In this document: positions 18,788 to 27,242 of the stretch, in pieces
How positions within the stretch are numbered: position 1 is the stretch's first letter
Layout of the letters: each line of letters begins with the position of its first letter
Source of the DNA: Microbacterium hydrocarbonoxydans
GTDB lineage: Bacteria > Actinomycetota > Actinomycetes > Actinomycetales > Microbacteriaceae
Assembly (NCBI RefSeq): GCF_900105205.1
Contig: NZ_FNSQ01000005.1
Span: 3,286,001-3,350,000, forward strand
Reading direction: 5' to 3'
Length of the DNA: 64,000 nucleotides
Made by a program: the position numbers and the translations under genes
The notes under the pieces: generated by a model
Databases searched by the model: none
Told to the model about the DNA's origin: nothing
What the model saw: the letters and a program-made list of their open reading frames with translations, nothing else

Positions 18788-19951
18788 TCAGCGCTTGCCG
18801 ACGATCTGACGACCGACGAGGTCGCGCATGATCTCGTTCGTGCCGCCGTAGATGCGGTGCACCCGCGCATCCGTGAAGGCCCGTGCGATCGGATACTCCA
18901 TGATGTAGCCGTAGCCGCCGTGCAGCTGCACACCCATGTCGAGCACCTCCCACTCGCGCTCGGTCGCCCAGAACTTGACCTTCGCGGCATCCTCCGCAGT
19001 GAGTGTGCTGTTCTGGTAGGCGACCAGCGCGCGATCGATGTACGCCCACATGGCGTCCGTGGTCGCAGACATGTCGGCGAGCCGGAAGCGTGTGTTCTGG
19101 AAGTCTGCGATGCGCTCGCCGAACGCCTCGCGGTCCTTCGTGTAGGCGACGGTCCAGTCGAGAGCCGCCTGCGCGGCGGCGGCAGCGGCGACGCCGATCG
19201 ACAGACGCTCGAGCGGCAGGTTCAACATCAGCTGGATGAAGCCCTGGCCCTCCTTGCCGCTGATGAGATTCTCGTCGGGGACGAACACGTCGGTGAAGCT
19301 GAGCTCGGCCGTGTCCCAGCCGTGGAAGCCCATCTTGCGGAGCTTCTTGCTCTGGTCGAAGCCCTCCATGCCCTTCTCCACGAGCAGCAGGCTGAACGCG
19401 TCGGGCCGGTTGCCCTCGCCGGTCTTGACGAAGGTCACCACGACGTCCGCCGTCGTGCCGGACGAGATGAACGTCTTGGCGCCGTTGAGGATGTATCCCC
19501 CGTCGACCTTCTTGGCGTTGGTCTTGATGCCGCGCAGGTCAGAGCCCGCGCCGGGGTCGGTCATCGCGAGCGCGCCGAGCACCTCGCCCGTGGCCATGCG
19601 AGGCAGCCACTTCTCCTTCTGCTCCTGCGTGCCCATGTGCACGAGGTACGGCACAGCCAGGTCGTCCTGGATGCCGAACGCACCGGCGAGCGACCCGGCG
19701 CCCGAGGCGATGACCTCTTCCATCACGATGGTGCGGAAGCGGTAGTCCTGCAGCATCCCTGCGCCACCGAACTCCTCGGGGACGGACAGACCGATGAGAC
19801 CGGCCTCGCCGGCCGCCAGCATGGTCGCCCGATCGATCTCGCCCGCGGCATCCCACCGCTCGATGGCCTCGTTGCTCACGTGGCGCTTGACGAAGTCCTT
19901 GACGAGGTCGCGGAATGCCTCGTGATCCTCTTCGTAGATGTCGCGTTCCAT
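18788..19951 (-). CDS. Acyl-CoA dehydrogenase
   Basis: 387 residues from the ATG at 19951, which has a strong GGGAGGA five bases upstream. An FAD enzyme that makes the 2,3-double bond of acyl-CoA in fatty or amino acid breakdown. Seen: the N-terminal helical domain, the flavin segments ALAMTDPGAGSDLRG and YILNGAKTFISSG, and the C-terminal LHGGYGYIMEYPIARAFTDA followed by RIYGGTNEIM. The residue before GGT is Gly, not the catalytic Glu found there in many family members. This is as in long-chain and isovaleryl enzymes, where the base sits on another helix. Single gene with its own terminator. Chain-length preference not determined. Confidence 0.92.
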   Translation of the reverse strand: MERDIYEEDHEAFRDLVKDFVKRHVSNEAIERWDAAGEIDRATMLAAGEAGLIGLSVPEEFGGAGMLQDYRFRTIVMEEVIASGAGSLAGAFGIQDDLAVPYLVHMGTQEQKEKWLPRMATGEVLGALAMTDPGAGSDLRGIKTNAKKVDGGYILNGAKTFISSGTTADVVVTFVKTGEGNRPDAFSLLLVEKGMEGFDQSKKLRKMGFHGWDTAELSFTDVFVPDENLISGKEGQGFIQLMLNLPLERLSIGVAAAAAAQAALDWTVAYTKDREAFGERIADFQNTRFRLADMSATTDAMWAYIDRALVAYQNSTLTAEDAAKVKFWATEREWEVLDMGVQLHGGYGYIMEYPIARAFTDARVHRIYGGTNEIMRDLVGRQIVGKR

Positions 19952-20024
19952 TGCGTCCTCCCGAACGTTCGTGCGTCGTTGCTCCGGCGATTCTATGTCG
20001 GGCCGCCGACACGACGACAGCCCG

Positions 20025-20045
20025 TTGTGAGAATGCATCCCACAA
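20025..20045. promoter_or_regulatory. Palindrome upstream of the acyl-CoA dehydrogenase gene
   Basis: TTGTGAGA (20025-20032) and TCCCACAA (20038-20045) form an inverted repeat matching 7 of 8 positions with a 5-bp centre, about 75 bases before the start codon. It could be an operator for a fatty-acid regulator. The binding protein is unknown. Confidence 0.35.
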
Positions 20046-20149
20046 TCAGTGAGACTGGGTACCGCGATTGTCGGATGCCACCAGGCGGCATTCTGAGGGG
20101 GCTTCACGACCCGCGGCGCGCTGCCCCCTGAGGGGCGCGCGCGCGACGG

Positions 20150-21085
20150 TCAGTGCGCGTAGTCGGGCGCGGCAGGGAGGCCGAAGAACTGCTCGAGGGT
20201 GTGATACCCGCCCTGATGGTAGGCCGCAGCGAGCTCCCGACCGATGTACCGCAGATGCCACGGCTCCGGCTTGTAGCCGGTGATCCCCGACCCCGCCTGC
20301 TCATATCGGACGATGAAGCCGTACTCCCAGGCGTTCGCCGCCACCCACTCCCCCTGCGCGGCGCCGCCGAACGACTCGATGTCGCCGCACGCCGGATCGC
20401 AGGCGACGAGATCGAGGGCGAGCCCGGTCTGATGCTCGCTGTGACCCGCGCGCGCCGAGGAGGCATCCGCTCCCGCCTGACCGCTGTCGCGCACGTGCGA
20501 GTCGTGCGTCGCCACCTGCAGTTCGTACGACCGGTAGCCGTTGTTCGCGCCGATGCGTCCCGCCCCCTCCGCAGCTGCGGCGTCGGCCAGCTCAGCCACT
20601 GCCGTCGCCACGTCGGAGCGCGCCTGCCCGGACTCGGTGGTCGTCTGCAGCGGGATGTCGGCGAGGGACTGCGGATCGAACGCGATCGGGTCGAGAGGCC
20701 GCGCCTTATTCACGACCACCCAGACGTGGGCGGGGTCGTCGAGGGCGATGCACGGGGCGTTGCCGGCGACGACGGCCGCCCGGAAGCTCTCGCCCCCACC
20801 GAAGCCCGCGATGATCGCCGCATCGTCGGCGACCGAGATCGCCTGCTGCACGCGGGGCTCGGCGCACGGGTCCGCCGCGGTGGTCGCACCGACCTCGACG
20901 GCCGGCACCTCCTGCACGACGAGCGGCTGGGGCAGCGCCAGCTCGGTCTGCACGGAGGTCGCCACCGGAGCACCGGCGAGGGACAGCAGGATGCCGATGG
21001 CGGTCGCGGCGAGGCCGATCGGAAGTGCGGGGCCGCGGATCGGGGACCGCGGGGCCGCATGCTGAGGCTGCGGCTGGACGTGCAT
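20150..21085 (-). CDS. M15 family D-alanyl-D-alanine carboxypeptidase (VanY-like), exported
   Basis: 311 residues. The N-terminus has one hydrophobic segment (LPIGLAATAIGILLSLAGAP), an anchor or signal. The M15B zinc peptidase core follows: NNGYRSYELQ, SEHQTGLALDL (zinc His and Asp) and PEPWHLRY (catalytic Glu context and zinc His). Such enzymes trim the terminal D-Ala of peptidoglycan stem peptides outside the cell. Paired Cys near residues 74-111 and 240-245 could form disulfides. It lies between the acyl-CoA dehydrogenase gene and the divergent radical SAM gene, with no operon partner. Confidence 0.9.
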   Translation of the reverse strand: MHVQPQPQHAAPRSPIRGPALPIGLAATAIGILLSLAGAPVATSVQTELALPQPLVVQEVPAVEVGATTAADPCAEPRVQQAISVADDAAIIAGFGGGESFRAAVVAGNAPCIALDDPAHVWVVVNKARPLDPIAFDPQSLADIPLQTTTESGQARSDVATAVAELADAAAAEGAGRIGANNGYRSYELQVATHDSHVRDSGQAGADASSARAGHSEHQTGLALDLVACDPACGDIESFGGAAQGEWVAANAWEYGFIVRYEQAGSGITGYKPEPWHLRYIGRELAAAYHQGGYHTLEQFFGLPAAPDYAH

Positions 21086-21168
21086 CCTTCCATTGTCTCT
21101 TAAGTGGAACCGGACAAATGTGCGAGTTCGAGTTGACTCCGACTCGTCGTTATGTTCGAATGTCTGAC

Positions 21169-22218
21169 ATGCGGTGGCAAGGTCAGAAGCTCGGTGACGT
21201 CGATGCCGCTGCGCTGCCCGGGCTCGAGGATCGCTCGAGCGTCCTCCGCACGGTGACCACGCCCGAGTTCGCGGGGATGACGTTCCACGAGGTCCTGTCG
21301 AAGTCGGCGCTCAACCACGTCCCGGGCGCATCCCGCATGCCCTTCGCGTGGACCATCAATCCTTACCGCGGGTGCAGTCACGCGTGCGTGTACTGCTTCG
21401 CCCGCGGCACGCACGAGTACCTCGACCTCGACGGCGGATCGGACTTCGACTCTCAGATCGTGGTGAAGGTCAACGTCGTCGAGGTGCTGCAGCGCGAGCT
21501 GCGCCGCGGCAGCTGGGAGCACGAGACCGTCGCGCTCGGGACGAACACGGATCCGTACCAGCGGGCGGAGGGGCGATACAAGCTGATGCCCGGCATCATC
21601 GACGCCCTCGCGACGTCGGGCACCCCGATGTCGATCCTCACCAAGGGAACGCTGATCCGACGCGACATCCCGCTGCTCGTGAAGGCAGCGCTGCGGGTGC
21701 CGGTCGACATCCAGATGTCCATCGCGATGTACGACGACGACCTGCAGAAGGCGATCGAGCCCGGCACGCCGACGACGCAGGCGCGACTCGACACCGTGCG
21801 GGCACTGCGGGATGCCGGGTTCCGCGTCACGGTCTTCCTGATGCCGATCATGCCGCACCTCACGGACTCGGTCGAGGCGATCGATACCGCTCTGCGACGT
21901 ATCAAGGAGGCGGGAGCCAGCCGCGTCATCTACGGCGCGCTCCACCTGCGCGCCGGCGTGAAGCCCTGGTTCCTGCAATGGCTGGGCGACTACCGCCCCG
22001 ACCTGGTCTCCTCGTATCGCGGGCTGTATCCGGGCATCACGGCCGAGGCGCCCAAGGGCTATCGGAAGTGGCTCGCCCAGCGCGCTCGCCCGCTGATCCG
22101 GCTGCACGGCCTCGACGGCCAGCATGAAGACGACTACCCGGTGCGCGGCATCCGGTCATCCGCGCTGCCCCCGCGCCCCGCCGCCGCGCCCGCTCCGGCG
22201 CAGCCCATGCTGTTCTGA
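21169..22218 (+). CDS. Radical SAM protein, Rv2578c family
   Basis: 349 residues from the ATG at 21169 (MRWQGQ is the family's usual start; an in-frame ATG lies nine bases before). The 4Fe-4S motif CSHACVYC is preceded by NPYRGC, as in the spore-photolyase-like radical SAM branch. The family is widespread in actinobacteria and unassigned in function. The last 25 residues are an Ala/Pro-rich tail. Transcribed away from the M15 peptidase. Confidence 0.88.
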   Translation: MRWQGQKLGDVDAAALPGLEDRSSVLRTVTTPEFAGMTFHEVLSKSALNHVPGASRMPFAWTINPYRGCSHACVYCFARGTHEYLDLDGGSDFDSQIVVKVNVVEVLQRELRRGSWEHETVALGTNTDPYQRAEGRYKLMPGIIDALATSGTPMSILTKGTLIRRDIPLLVKAALRVPVDIQMSIAMYDDDLQKAIEPGTPTTQARLDTVRALRDAGFRVTVFLMPIMPHLTDSVEAIDTALRRIKEAGASRVIYGALHLRAGVKPWFLQWLGDYRPDLVSSYRGLYPGITAEAPKGYRKWLAQRARPLIRLHGLDGQHEDDYPVRGIRSSALPPRPAAAPAPAQPMLF

Positions 22219-22271
22219 GTCGGTCGGTGCCGTGCGGTGCCGCGCCGGGGAAGGCGCGCTAGGTTGGCTGC

Positions 22272-22496
22272 ATGTTCCGCGGATATGTCGCCCTGCTGTT
22301 CCTCGCCGGTCTCGCAGCCGCCGTCTTCGGCACACTGATGCCGCTCGGAGGCGGAACGACACTGGCGATGGTCGGGGCGGCCGCGCTCGGCGCCTCGTTC
22401 GTGCTGATCGGGATCGCGGTGCTGCGGGACGGCGACCGCCTTCGTGACGCGGAGCGGGAGGCGCGGCGAGCGGAGCGGGAGACGTACGGGGTCTGA
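22272..22496 (+). CDS. Small two-helix membrane protein
   Basis: 74 residues: two hydrophobic helices (about 5-24 and 30-50) and a charged tail (GDRLRDAEREARRAERET) likely in the cytoplasm and helical. No family recognised. It starts 54 bases after the radical SAM stop, so it may share its transcript. Confidence 0.6.
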   Translation: MFRGYVALLFLAGLAAAVFGTLMPLGGGTTLAMVGAAALGASFVLIGIAVLRDGDRLRDAEREARRAERETYGV

Positions 22497-22569
22497 CAGC
22501 TGACCGCAGGGTTGCCACTGCTGCTCTCGCGGTCGGGCTCGTTCGCGGGGACGCGTAGGCTCGGTCGTT

Positions 22570-23109
22570 ATGGCTACCGGCTCCACGATGCACACGTTCG
22601 ACGTCCAGTTGGCCGACATGGATCGTGCGGTGTACGACGACTTCTCGCTGCGCGTCGCGCGGCATCCGTCCGAGACTGACGCGTACATGCTCACCCGCGT
22701 GCTCGCCTATGGACTCGAGTTCGCGGAGGGCATCGCCTTCGGCGGCGGCATCTCCCAGACGGATGAACCCGCCGTGCTCGTGCGGGACCTCACCGGGAGC
22801 ATCACGGCCTGGATCGAGGTGGGCGCGCCGGACGCCGAGCGGCTGCACTACGGCAGCAGACTCGCCGACCGCACCGTCGTCTACACGCACCGAGACCCGG
22901 CCAAGGTCATGGCGCCGTGGGCGGACAAGCGCATCCACCGCTCCGAGGACATCCGCGTGTTCAGCTTCGATCCCGGCTTCGTCGAATCGGCTGCGCCGCT
23001 GATCGAGCGGCGCAACACCGCCACGCTCACGGTGACCGAGCAGGTGCTGTACCTCGACCTCAACGGCACGTCGCTGACGACTGCGATCCACGAACACCAA
23101 CTCGGCTGA
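22570..23109 (+). CDS. YaeQ family protein
   Basis: 179 residues, the full family length. Family markers: DRAVYDDFSLRVARHPSET at the N-terminus, AWIEVGAPDAERLHYGSR in the middle and YLDLNGTSLTT near the end. YaeQ proteins have a PD-(D/E)XK nuclease-like fold (known of the family); E. coli YaeQ was linked to RfaH-like haemolysin transcription. The molecular role is not established. Confidence 0.88.
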   Translation: MATGSTMHTFDVQLADMDRAVYDDFSLRVARHPSETDAYMLTRVLAYGLEFAEGIAFGGGISQTDEPAVLVRDLTGSITAWIEVGAPDAERLHYGSRLADRTVVYTHRDPAKVMAPWADKRIHRSEDIRVFSFDPGFVESAAPLIERRNTATLTVTEQVLYLDLNGTSLTTAIHEHQLG

Positions 23110-23168
23110 CCGGGCACCCGCATCCGCTGCATCCGGTGCTGCATCGCAGCATCCCACCTCGACGCCGC

Positions 23169-23243
23169 CTCGGGCGGAGAACTTCCCGTCGGGAGGATGC
23201 ATTCCGCCAATTCTCCCGCCCCATGAGGCGTTCTCCTCCCGAG
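23169..23243. repeat. Inverted repeat with 14-bp arms in the 23110-23477 gap
   Basis: CTCGGGCGGAGAAC (23169-23182) and GTTCTCCTCCCGAG (23230-23243) pair at 13 of 14 positions around 47 bp. A third partial copy, CTCGGGAGGAGA, lies near 23310. It has the same design as the 80-bp elements elsewhere but different arms. The rest of the gap shows only the terminator at 23428. Confidence 0.55.
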
Positions 23244-23427
23244 AGGGCTTCCGGAGAGGGTTCCGCCGCGCGGAGGCTCGCCCGCGCCGGCGGTCGCGCG
23301 CTCGGGAGGAGATATCGCGCTCCGAAGGACAGATCCCTCGATTCGCTCCTTCGATACGCGAGAACTCCTTTCCAGGACGTGCCCAGCGCGCCGCACGCGC
23401 CCCCAGACTCGGCGCCCGGAGACACGA

Positions 23428-23467
23428 CGAAGGCCCCGCCCCCACACGTGCAGGGACAGGGCCTTCG
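23428..23467. terminator. Terminator between the converging YaeQ and DEAD-box genes
   Basis: CGAAGGCCC (23428-23436) and GGGCCTTCG (23459-23467), a 9-bp stem with a 22-base loop, 11 bases from the helicase stop. Confidence 0.7.
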
Positions 23468-23477
23468 AGCGTGACGG

Positions 23478-25817
23478 TCAGGCCGTGAGGTCGGCGGTGG
23501 TCGGCACGCGACCGGCGATCTCCTCGATCAGGTCGTCGTCGAGGCGGGCGTTCTCGAACGGCGCGTCGATCTCGGCGCGCTCGAGCAGCTCGCTCATGCG
23601 ACGCTGACGCTGACGCGTGATGAGGGTCACGACGCGACCCGAGCGACCGGCACGGCCGGTGCGGCCGGAACGGTGCAGGTACGTCTTGTACTCGTCGGGG
23701 GCGTCGGCCTGGACGACCAGATCGATGTCATCGACGTGGATGCCGCGGGCAGCGACGTCCGTGGCGACGAGCACGTTGACCCGACCCGACGTCAGACGCT
23801 CGAGGTTGCGCGTGCGCTTGGCCTGGTTCAGGTCACCGTGGAGCGAGACCGCAGGGATCCCGGCGTCGTCGAACTGCTCGGCGAGCATGTCGGCGTAGGC
23901 GCGCGTGCGGGCGAAGACCAGGGTCTTGCCGTCACGGTCGACGAGCGAGGTGAGGATGTCGGCCTTGTCGCGGTGCTCGATCACGAGCACGCGGTGCTCG
24001 ATGGTGCTCGAGTCCTGGTCTTCGCCGGCAACCTCGTAGACGGCCGGGTCGACGAGGAACTCGTCGACGAGAGCCGCGACTTCACGGTCGAGCGTGGCCG
24101 AGAAGAGGAGCTTCTGGCTCCCGTCAGCCGTGTGACGCAGGATGCGCTGCACAGGCTCGACGAATCCGAGCTCGCACATGTGGTCGGCCTCGTCGAGCAC
24201 CGCGATGCGGCAGTCCGACAGGTCGAGCTTGCCCTGGTTGATGAGGTCCTCGATGCGACCGGGGGTGCCGATGACGATGTCCACGCCCTTCTTGAGCGCA
24301 CCCACCTGACGCCCCTGGGGCACGCCGCCGTAGATCTGCGTGGTGAACAGACCGACGCTGCGCGCGATCGGCTGGATGGTGCGGTCGATCTGCAGGGCGA
24401 GCTCGCGCGTCGGCGCAAGGATGATCGCGCGAGGGGACCGTCCGAACTCACGACGCTTGCCGGCCTGCGACTGCAGCACCCGCTCGACGAGCGGAGCGCC
24501 GAAGGCGATCGTCTTGCCGGAGCCGGTGCGCCCGCGGGCCAGCACGTCGCGACCGGCGAGGACGGCCGGGATGCTGGCTGCCTGGATCGGGAACGGCGTC
24601 GCCGCGCCCATGCCGACGAGCGTCTCGACGATGTTGGATCCGAGGCCCAGATCGCCGAAGGTCACACCGTCGACCTCGACGGCCGCGACGGACTTCGCCT
24701 CGAGGCGCTCGTGCACGACGTCGTCGGTCGGCTCGAACTTCTTGGCGGGTGCCGCGCTCGACGTGGCGTTCCAGTCGTTCCGGCTGGGTCGCTCGTTGCG
24801 CGACGGCCGCCCGCGGGTGTCCGACGTCAGCGGACGGGGACGATCGGTGCGGTACGCGCCACCGGTCGAGGGACGTGAACGCTCGTCGCGGCCACCCTCG
24901 ATCGAACGCTGAGTGCGGTCACGGTCGAAAGCACGACGCGCACGGTCGGCGTCGTACGAGCGCTCGGGGCGCTCGTACCCGCCACGGTCATCGCGACGCG
25001 GGCCTGCGCCACGGTCATCGCGACGCGGACGGTCGTCACGGTCGAAGCGGGGACGCTCGGATGCCGCGCGGTCGAAGCGCGGACGCTCGGTGCGGTCTCC
25101 CGAACGGGCAGGACGGTCGTCGCGGTTGAAGCGCGGACGCTCGGACGCGCCGCGGTCGTCGCGCTGCGGGCGGTCGTCGCGCGAGAAGCGCTGGCCACCG
25201 CGATCGTCGCGGAAGCCGCCGGAGCGCTGGTCGCGGCGGTCGTCACGACCAGGACGTCCGCCATCCCGGTGATCGTTGTCGCGGAAGCCCTGGCGCTGCG
25301 TGCCGGCACCGCGGTCGTCACGACGCGGACGCTCGTCACGCTGGCCGCCGCGCTCATCGCGGTACGTGCCGGGACCGGTCGGACGCTGGCCGCCACGGTC
25401 ATCGCGACGCGGACGGTCGAAGCCCGTGGAGCGGTCGTTGTAGCGCAGACGGTCGTCGCGGTTGTGCGGCGCCTCACGACGACCCGACTCGGCACGGTTG
25501 CGGATGCCGCGGGCCTCATCGCGCCCGGCGCGCTCCTGCGACGACCAGCGCTGCTTGGGAGCGCCGCCCTCTTCGGCGGGACGGTAGCCGCGGTGACTGG
25601 CGCTGCGGCTACCGGGACGACGGTCGAAACCGGCCGCCGGGGTGCGCCGCTCGCCGGCATCCGCGCGTCCACCGCGGGAATCACGGGAATCGCGAGTGTC
25701 GCGAGCGCTGTCGCGTCCGCCGGCGTGGCGGTCGTGGAACGAGGTCTTGTTCGCGCCGTAGCGCGGCTCGAAGTTGGCGGACGGACGTCCGCCGCGGGGC
25801 TTCTTGTTCTTGGGCAT
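23478..25817 (-). CDS. DEAD-box RNA helicase with a long Arg/Asp/Gly-rich N-terminal region
   Basis: 779 residues from the ATG at 25817 (GAAGGA upstream). About the first 380 residues are low-complexity: dozens of RDDRGG, ERPRFDRDDRP and similar units, positively and negatively charged, surely disordered and likely RNA-binding or condensate-forming. The core has all motifs: Q-motif region (MGAATPFPIQAASIP), ARGRTGSGKT, PTRELALQI, VLDEADHM, SAT, DVAARGIHVDDID and HRSGRTGRAG. It is a RhlE/DeaD-type helicase acting in RNA decay or ribosome assembly, often induced in the cold. Most relatives carry the RGG-like tail at the C-terminus; here it is N-terminal. The DNA of this part is itself a degenerate repeat. 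Confidence 0.92.
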   Translation of the reverse strand: MPKNKKPRGGRPSANFEPRYGANKTSFHDRHAGGRDSARDTRDSRDSRGGRADAGERRTPAAGFDRRPGSRSASHRGYRPAEEGGAPKQRWSSQERAGRDEARGIRNRAESGRREAPHNRDDRLRYNDRSTGFDRPRRDDRGGQRPTGPGTYRDERGGQRDERPRRDDRGAGTQRQGFRDNDHRDGGRPGRDDRRDQRSGGFRDDRGGQRFSRDDRPQRDDRGASERPRFNRDDRPARSGDRTERPRFDRAASERPRFDRDDRPRRDDRGAGPRRDDRGGYERPERSYDADRARRAFDRDRTQRSIEGGRDERSRPSTGGAYRTDRPRPLTSDTRGRPSRNERPSRNDWNATSSAAPAKKFEPTDDVVHERLEAKSVAAVEVDGVTFGDLGLGSNIVETLVGMGAATPFPIQAASIPAVLAGRDVLARGRTGSGKTIAFGAPLVERVLQSQAGKRREFGRSPRAIILAPTRELALQIDRTIQPIARSVGLFTTQIYGGVPQGRQVGALKKGVDIVIGTPGRIEDLINQGKLDLSDCRIAVLDEADHMCELGFVEPVQRILRHTADGSQKLLFSATLDREVAALVDEFLVDPAVYEVAGEDQDSSTIEHRVLVIEHRDKADILTSLVDRDGKTLVFARTRAYADMLAEQFDDAGIPAVSLHGDLNQAKRTRNLERLTSGRVNVLVATDVAARGIHVDDIDLVVQADAPDEYKTYLHRSGRTGRAGRSGRVVTLITRQRQRRMSELLERAEIDAPFENARLDDDLIEEIAGRVPTTADLTA

Positions 25818-25923
25818 GGGTGTGTCCTTCTGAGTTCTCGCACGAGAACAGCGCCGCGCACACGCGCGAGCACCCAGCGCCGGATCGGATGCGATCGGAC
25901 GGGGTTCCGGACTGTCAGCGGCC

Positions 25924-25977
25924 GGGGCCATTCATGTGATGGTTGATTAGCGTCGAGCGACGCTCACCATCGGCCCC
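25924..25977 (-). promoter_or_regulatory. Structured leader (long interrupted hairpin) of the DEAD-box helicase mRNA
   Basis: Three nested arm pairs: GGGGCC/GGCCCC (25924-25929, 25972-25977), GATGGT/ACCATC (25938-25943, 25966-25971) and AGCGTC/GACGCT (25949-25954, 25959-25964), with loop GAGC. It lies about 110-160 bases before the ATG. A seven-codon frame (ATG 25935 to TGA 25915) begins inside it on the minus strand. The 292-bp space 25818-26109 holds no other gene. Confidence 0.5.
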
Positions 25978-26109
25978 TGGACTCACACTTCTTACACAAA
26001 AACGTCCGCGCCATGCGCGGGTGTCCGAAGCCGACGCATCAAGTGTAGCGGTCGCACCTGAAAAACCGCCCACCCCCATTCCGGATGCGGCTCGCCATAC
26101 GATGGCGGA

Positions 26110-27006
26110 GTGAACTCCGCTTCCCCCACCGGCACACAGGTCCATCTCCAGCTCGGCGACGTCAGCGCGCAGATCGCGCAGGTGGGCGCCTCGCTGCGCT
26201 CGCTGCGCATCGGTGCGGTCGACCTCATCGCGCCGTACCCGCTCGACGCGCCGACCCCGTCGTGCTCCGGCGTGGTGCTCGTGCCCTGGCCGAACCGGGT
26301 GCGCGACGGACTCTGGAGCGACGAGGGCACGGAGCGGCAGCTCGCGATCACCGAGCCGAAGTTCCGGAACGCCAGTCACGGGCTGCTGCGATTCGTCGCG
26401 TATGACATCGAGGACTCGGCATCGGCGACCACGCTCAGCGCCACGATCTTCCCCCAGACCGGCTACCCGTACCTTGTCGAGACGAGCGTGACCTACGTGC
26501 TGCGCGCCGACGGCATCGACGTCACGCACGCGCTCACCAACCGCTCGGCCACCGCCGCGCCTGTCGCGCTCGGAACCCACCCCTTCCTCACGATCGGCGA
26601 TGTCGATCCGCACGACCTCGTCCTGCGGATCCCGGCGCAGACCGCCATCGACACCGACGAGCGGATGCTGCCCACCGGTGCACGAGCAGCGGATGCCTCC
26701 CTGCGCGATGGCGTCCGGATCGGCGACGTCAGCCTCGACACCGGATTCACCGACCTCGAGCGCGATGCCGACGGACTCGTACGGCACTCGCTGACCGCGC
26801 CGGACGGTCGCCGCCTCACCCTCTGGCAGGGTGCGGGCTTCGACTTCGTGCAGGTCTTCACGACCGAGAAGTACCCGGGTCAGACGCTCGCGGTCGCGAT
26901 CGAGCCGATGACCGCTCCCGCCGATGCCCTGAACAGCGGCGTCGGCCTGCGCCGACTCGCTCCTGGTGAGACCTGGACCCTCGAATGGGGCATCACGCTC
27001 GACTGA
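26110..27006 (+). CDS. Aldose 1-epimerase family protein
   Basis: 298 residues, GTG start. Mutarotase fold: VVLVPWPNRVRDG (substrate Arg), NASHGLLRF (His), ALGTHPFLTIG (catalytic His) and a late VAIEPMTAPADALN (catalytic Glu). It interconverts alpha and beta anomers of a hexose in the cytoplasm. It is monocistronic, divergent from the helicase gene. Confidence 0.9.
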   Translation: MNSASPTGTQVHLQLGDVSAQIAQVGASLRSLRIGAVDLIAPYPLDAPTPSCSGVVLVPWPNRVRDGLWSDEGTERQLAITEPKFRNASHGLLRFVAYDIEDSASATTLSATIFPQTGYPYLVETSVTYVLRADGIDVTHALTNRSATAAPVALGTHPFLTIGDVDPHDLVLRIPAQTAIDTDERMLPTGARAADASLRDGVRIGDVSLDTGFTDLERDADGLVRHSLTAPDGRRLTLWQGAGFDFVQVFTTEKYPGQTLAVAIEPMTAPADALNSGVGLRRLAPGETWTLEWGITLD

Positions 27007-27021
27007 CCGGCGCCTCGGCTC

Positions 27022-27100
27022 CAGAACTCCGGAGAAGCGTGCCCGGCGTCGCCGAATCACGCCCACATCGGCGCTTGGCGCCCGGATCTCCGGAGCTGTG
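27022..27100. repeat. REP-like inverted-repeat element 2 (79 bp)
   Basis: Arms CAGAACTCCGGA (27022-27033) and TCCGGAGCTGTG (27089-27100) pair at 10 of 12 positions around 55 bp. It lies in the gap between the epimerase and RND genes, with the decayed copy at 27148-27227 next to it. Confidence 0.7.
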
Positions 27101-27147
27101 GCACGCCCCGCGGGCAAGACTTCCCGGAGTTCCGGCCGGGCCGTGTG

Positions 27148-27227
27148 CACAACTCAGCAGGAAACGGCGGACGCCCGCCCGGAAAACGGTTCCGGGCGGG
27201 CGTCAGGCGCAGCCGTGCTGAATACCG
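27148..27227. repeat. Decayed REP-like element 3 (80 bp) that contains a terminator
   Basis: The left arm CACAACTCAGCA (27148-27159) is identical to the arm at 61567. The right end (27216-27227) matches its complement at 8 of 12 positions, at the expected distance of 56 bp. The core is the perfect hairpin 27170-27204. Confidence 0.5.
27170..27204 (-). terminator. Terminator of the RND operon
   Basis: A perfect 15-bp stem (27170-27184 and 27190-27204) with loop AACGG, about 40 bases after the RND stop codon. Confidence 0.8.
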
Positions 27228-27242
27228 AACGCGGAGTCGCGG

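Noticed and set aside
21140..21170. LexA/SOS box before the radical SAM gene
   Set aside because: Only the half ATGTTCGAATGT is present; the other half of TCGAAC-N4-GTTCGA does not fit.
25915..27150. Minus-strand open frame opposite the aldose epimerase
   Set aside because: Antisense to a gene with full family motifs; no domain of its own. Only its last seven codons are noted as a possible leader mini-ORF.
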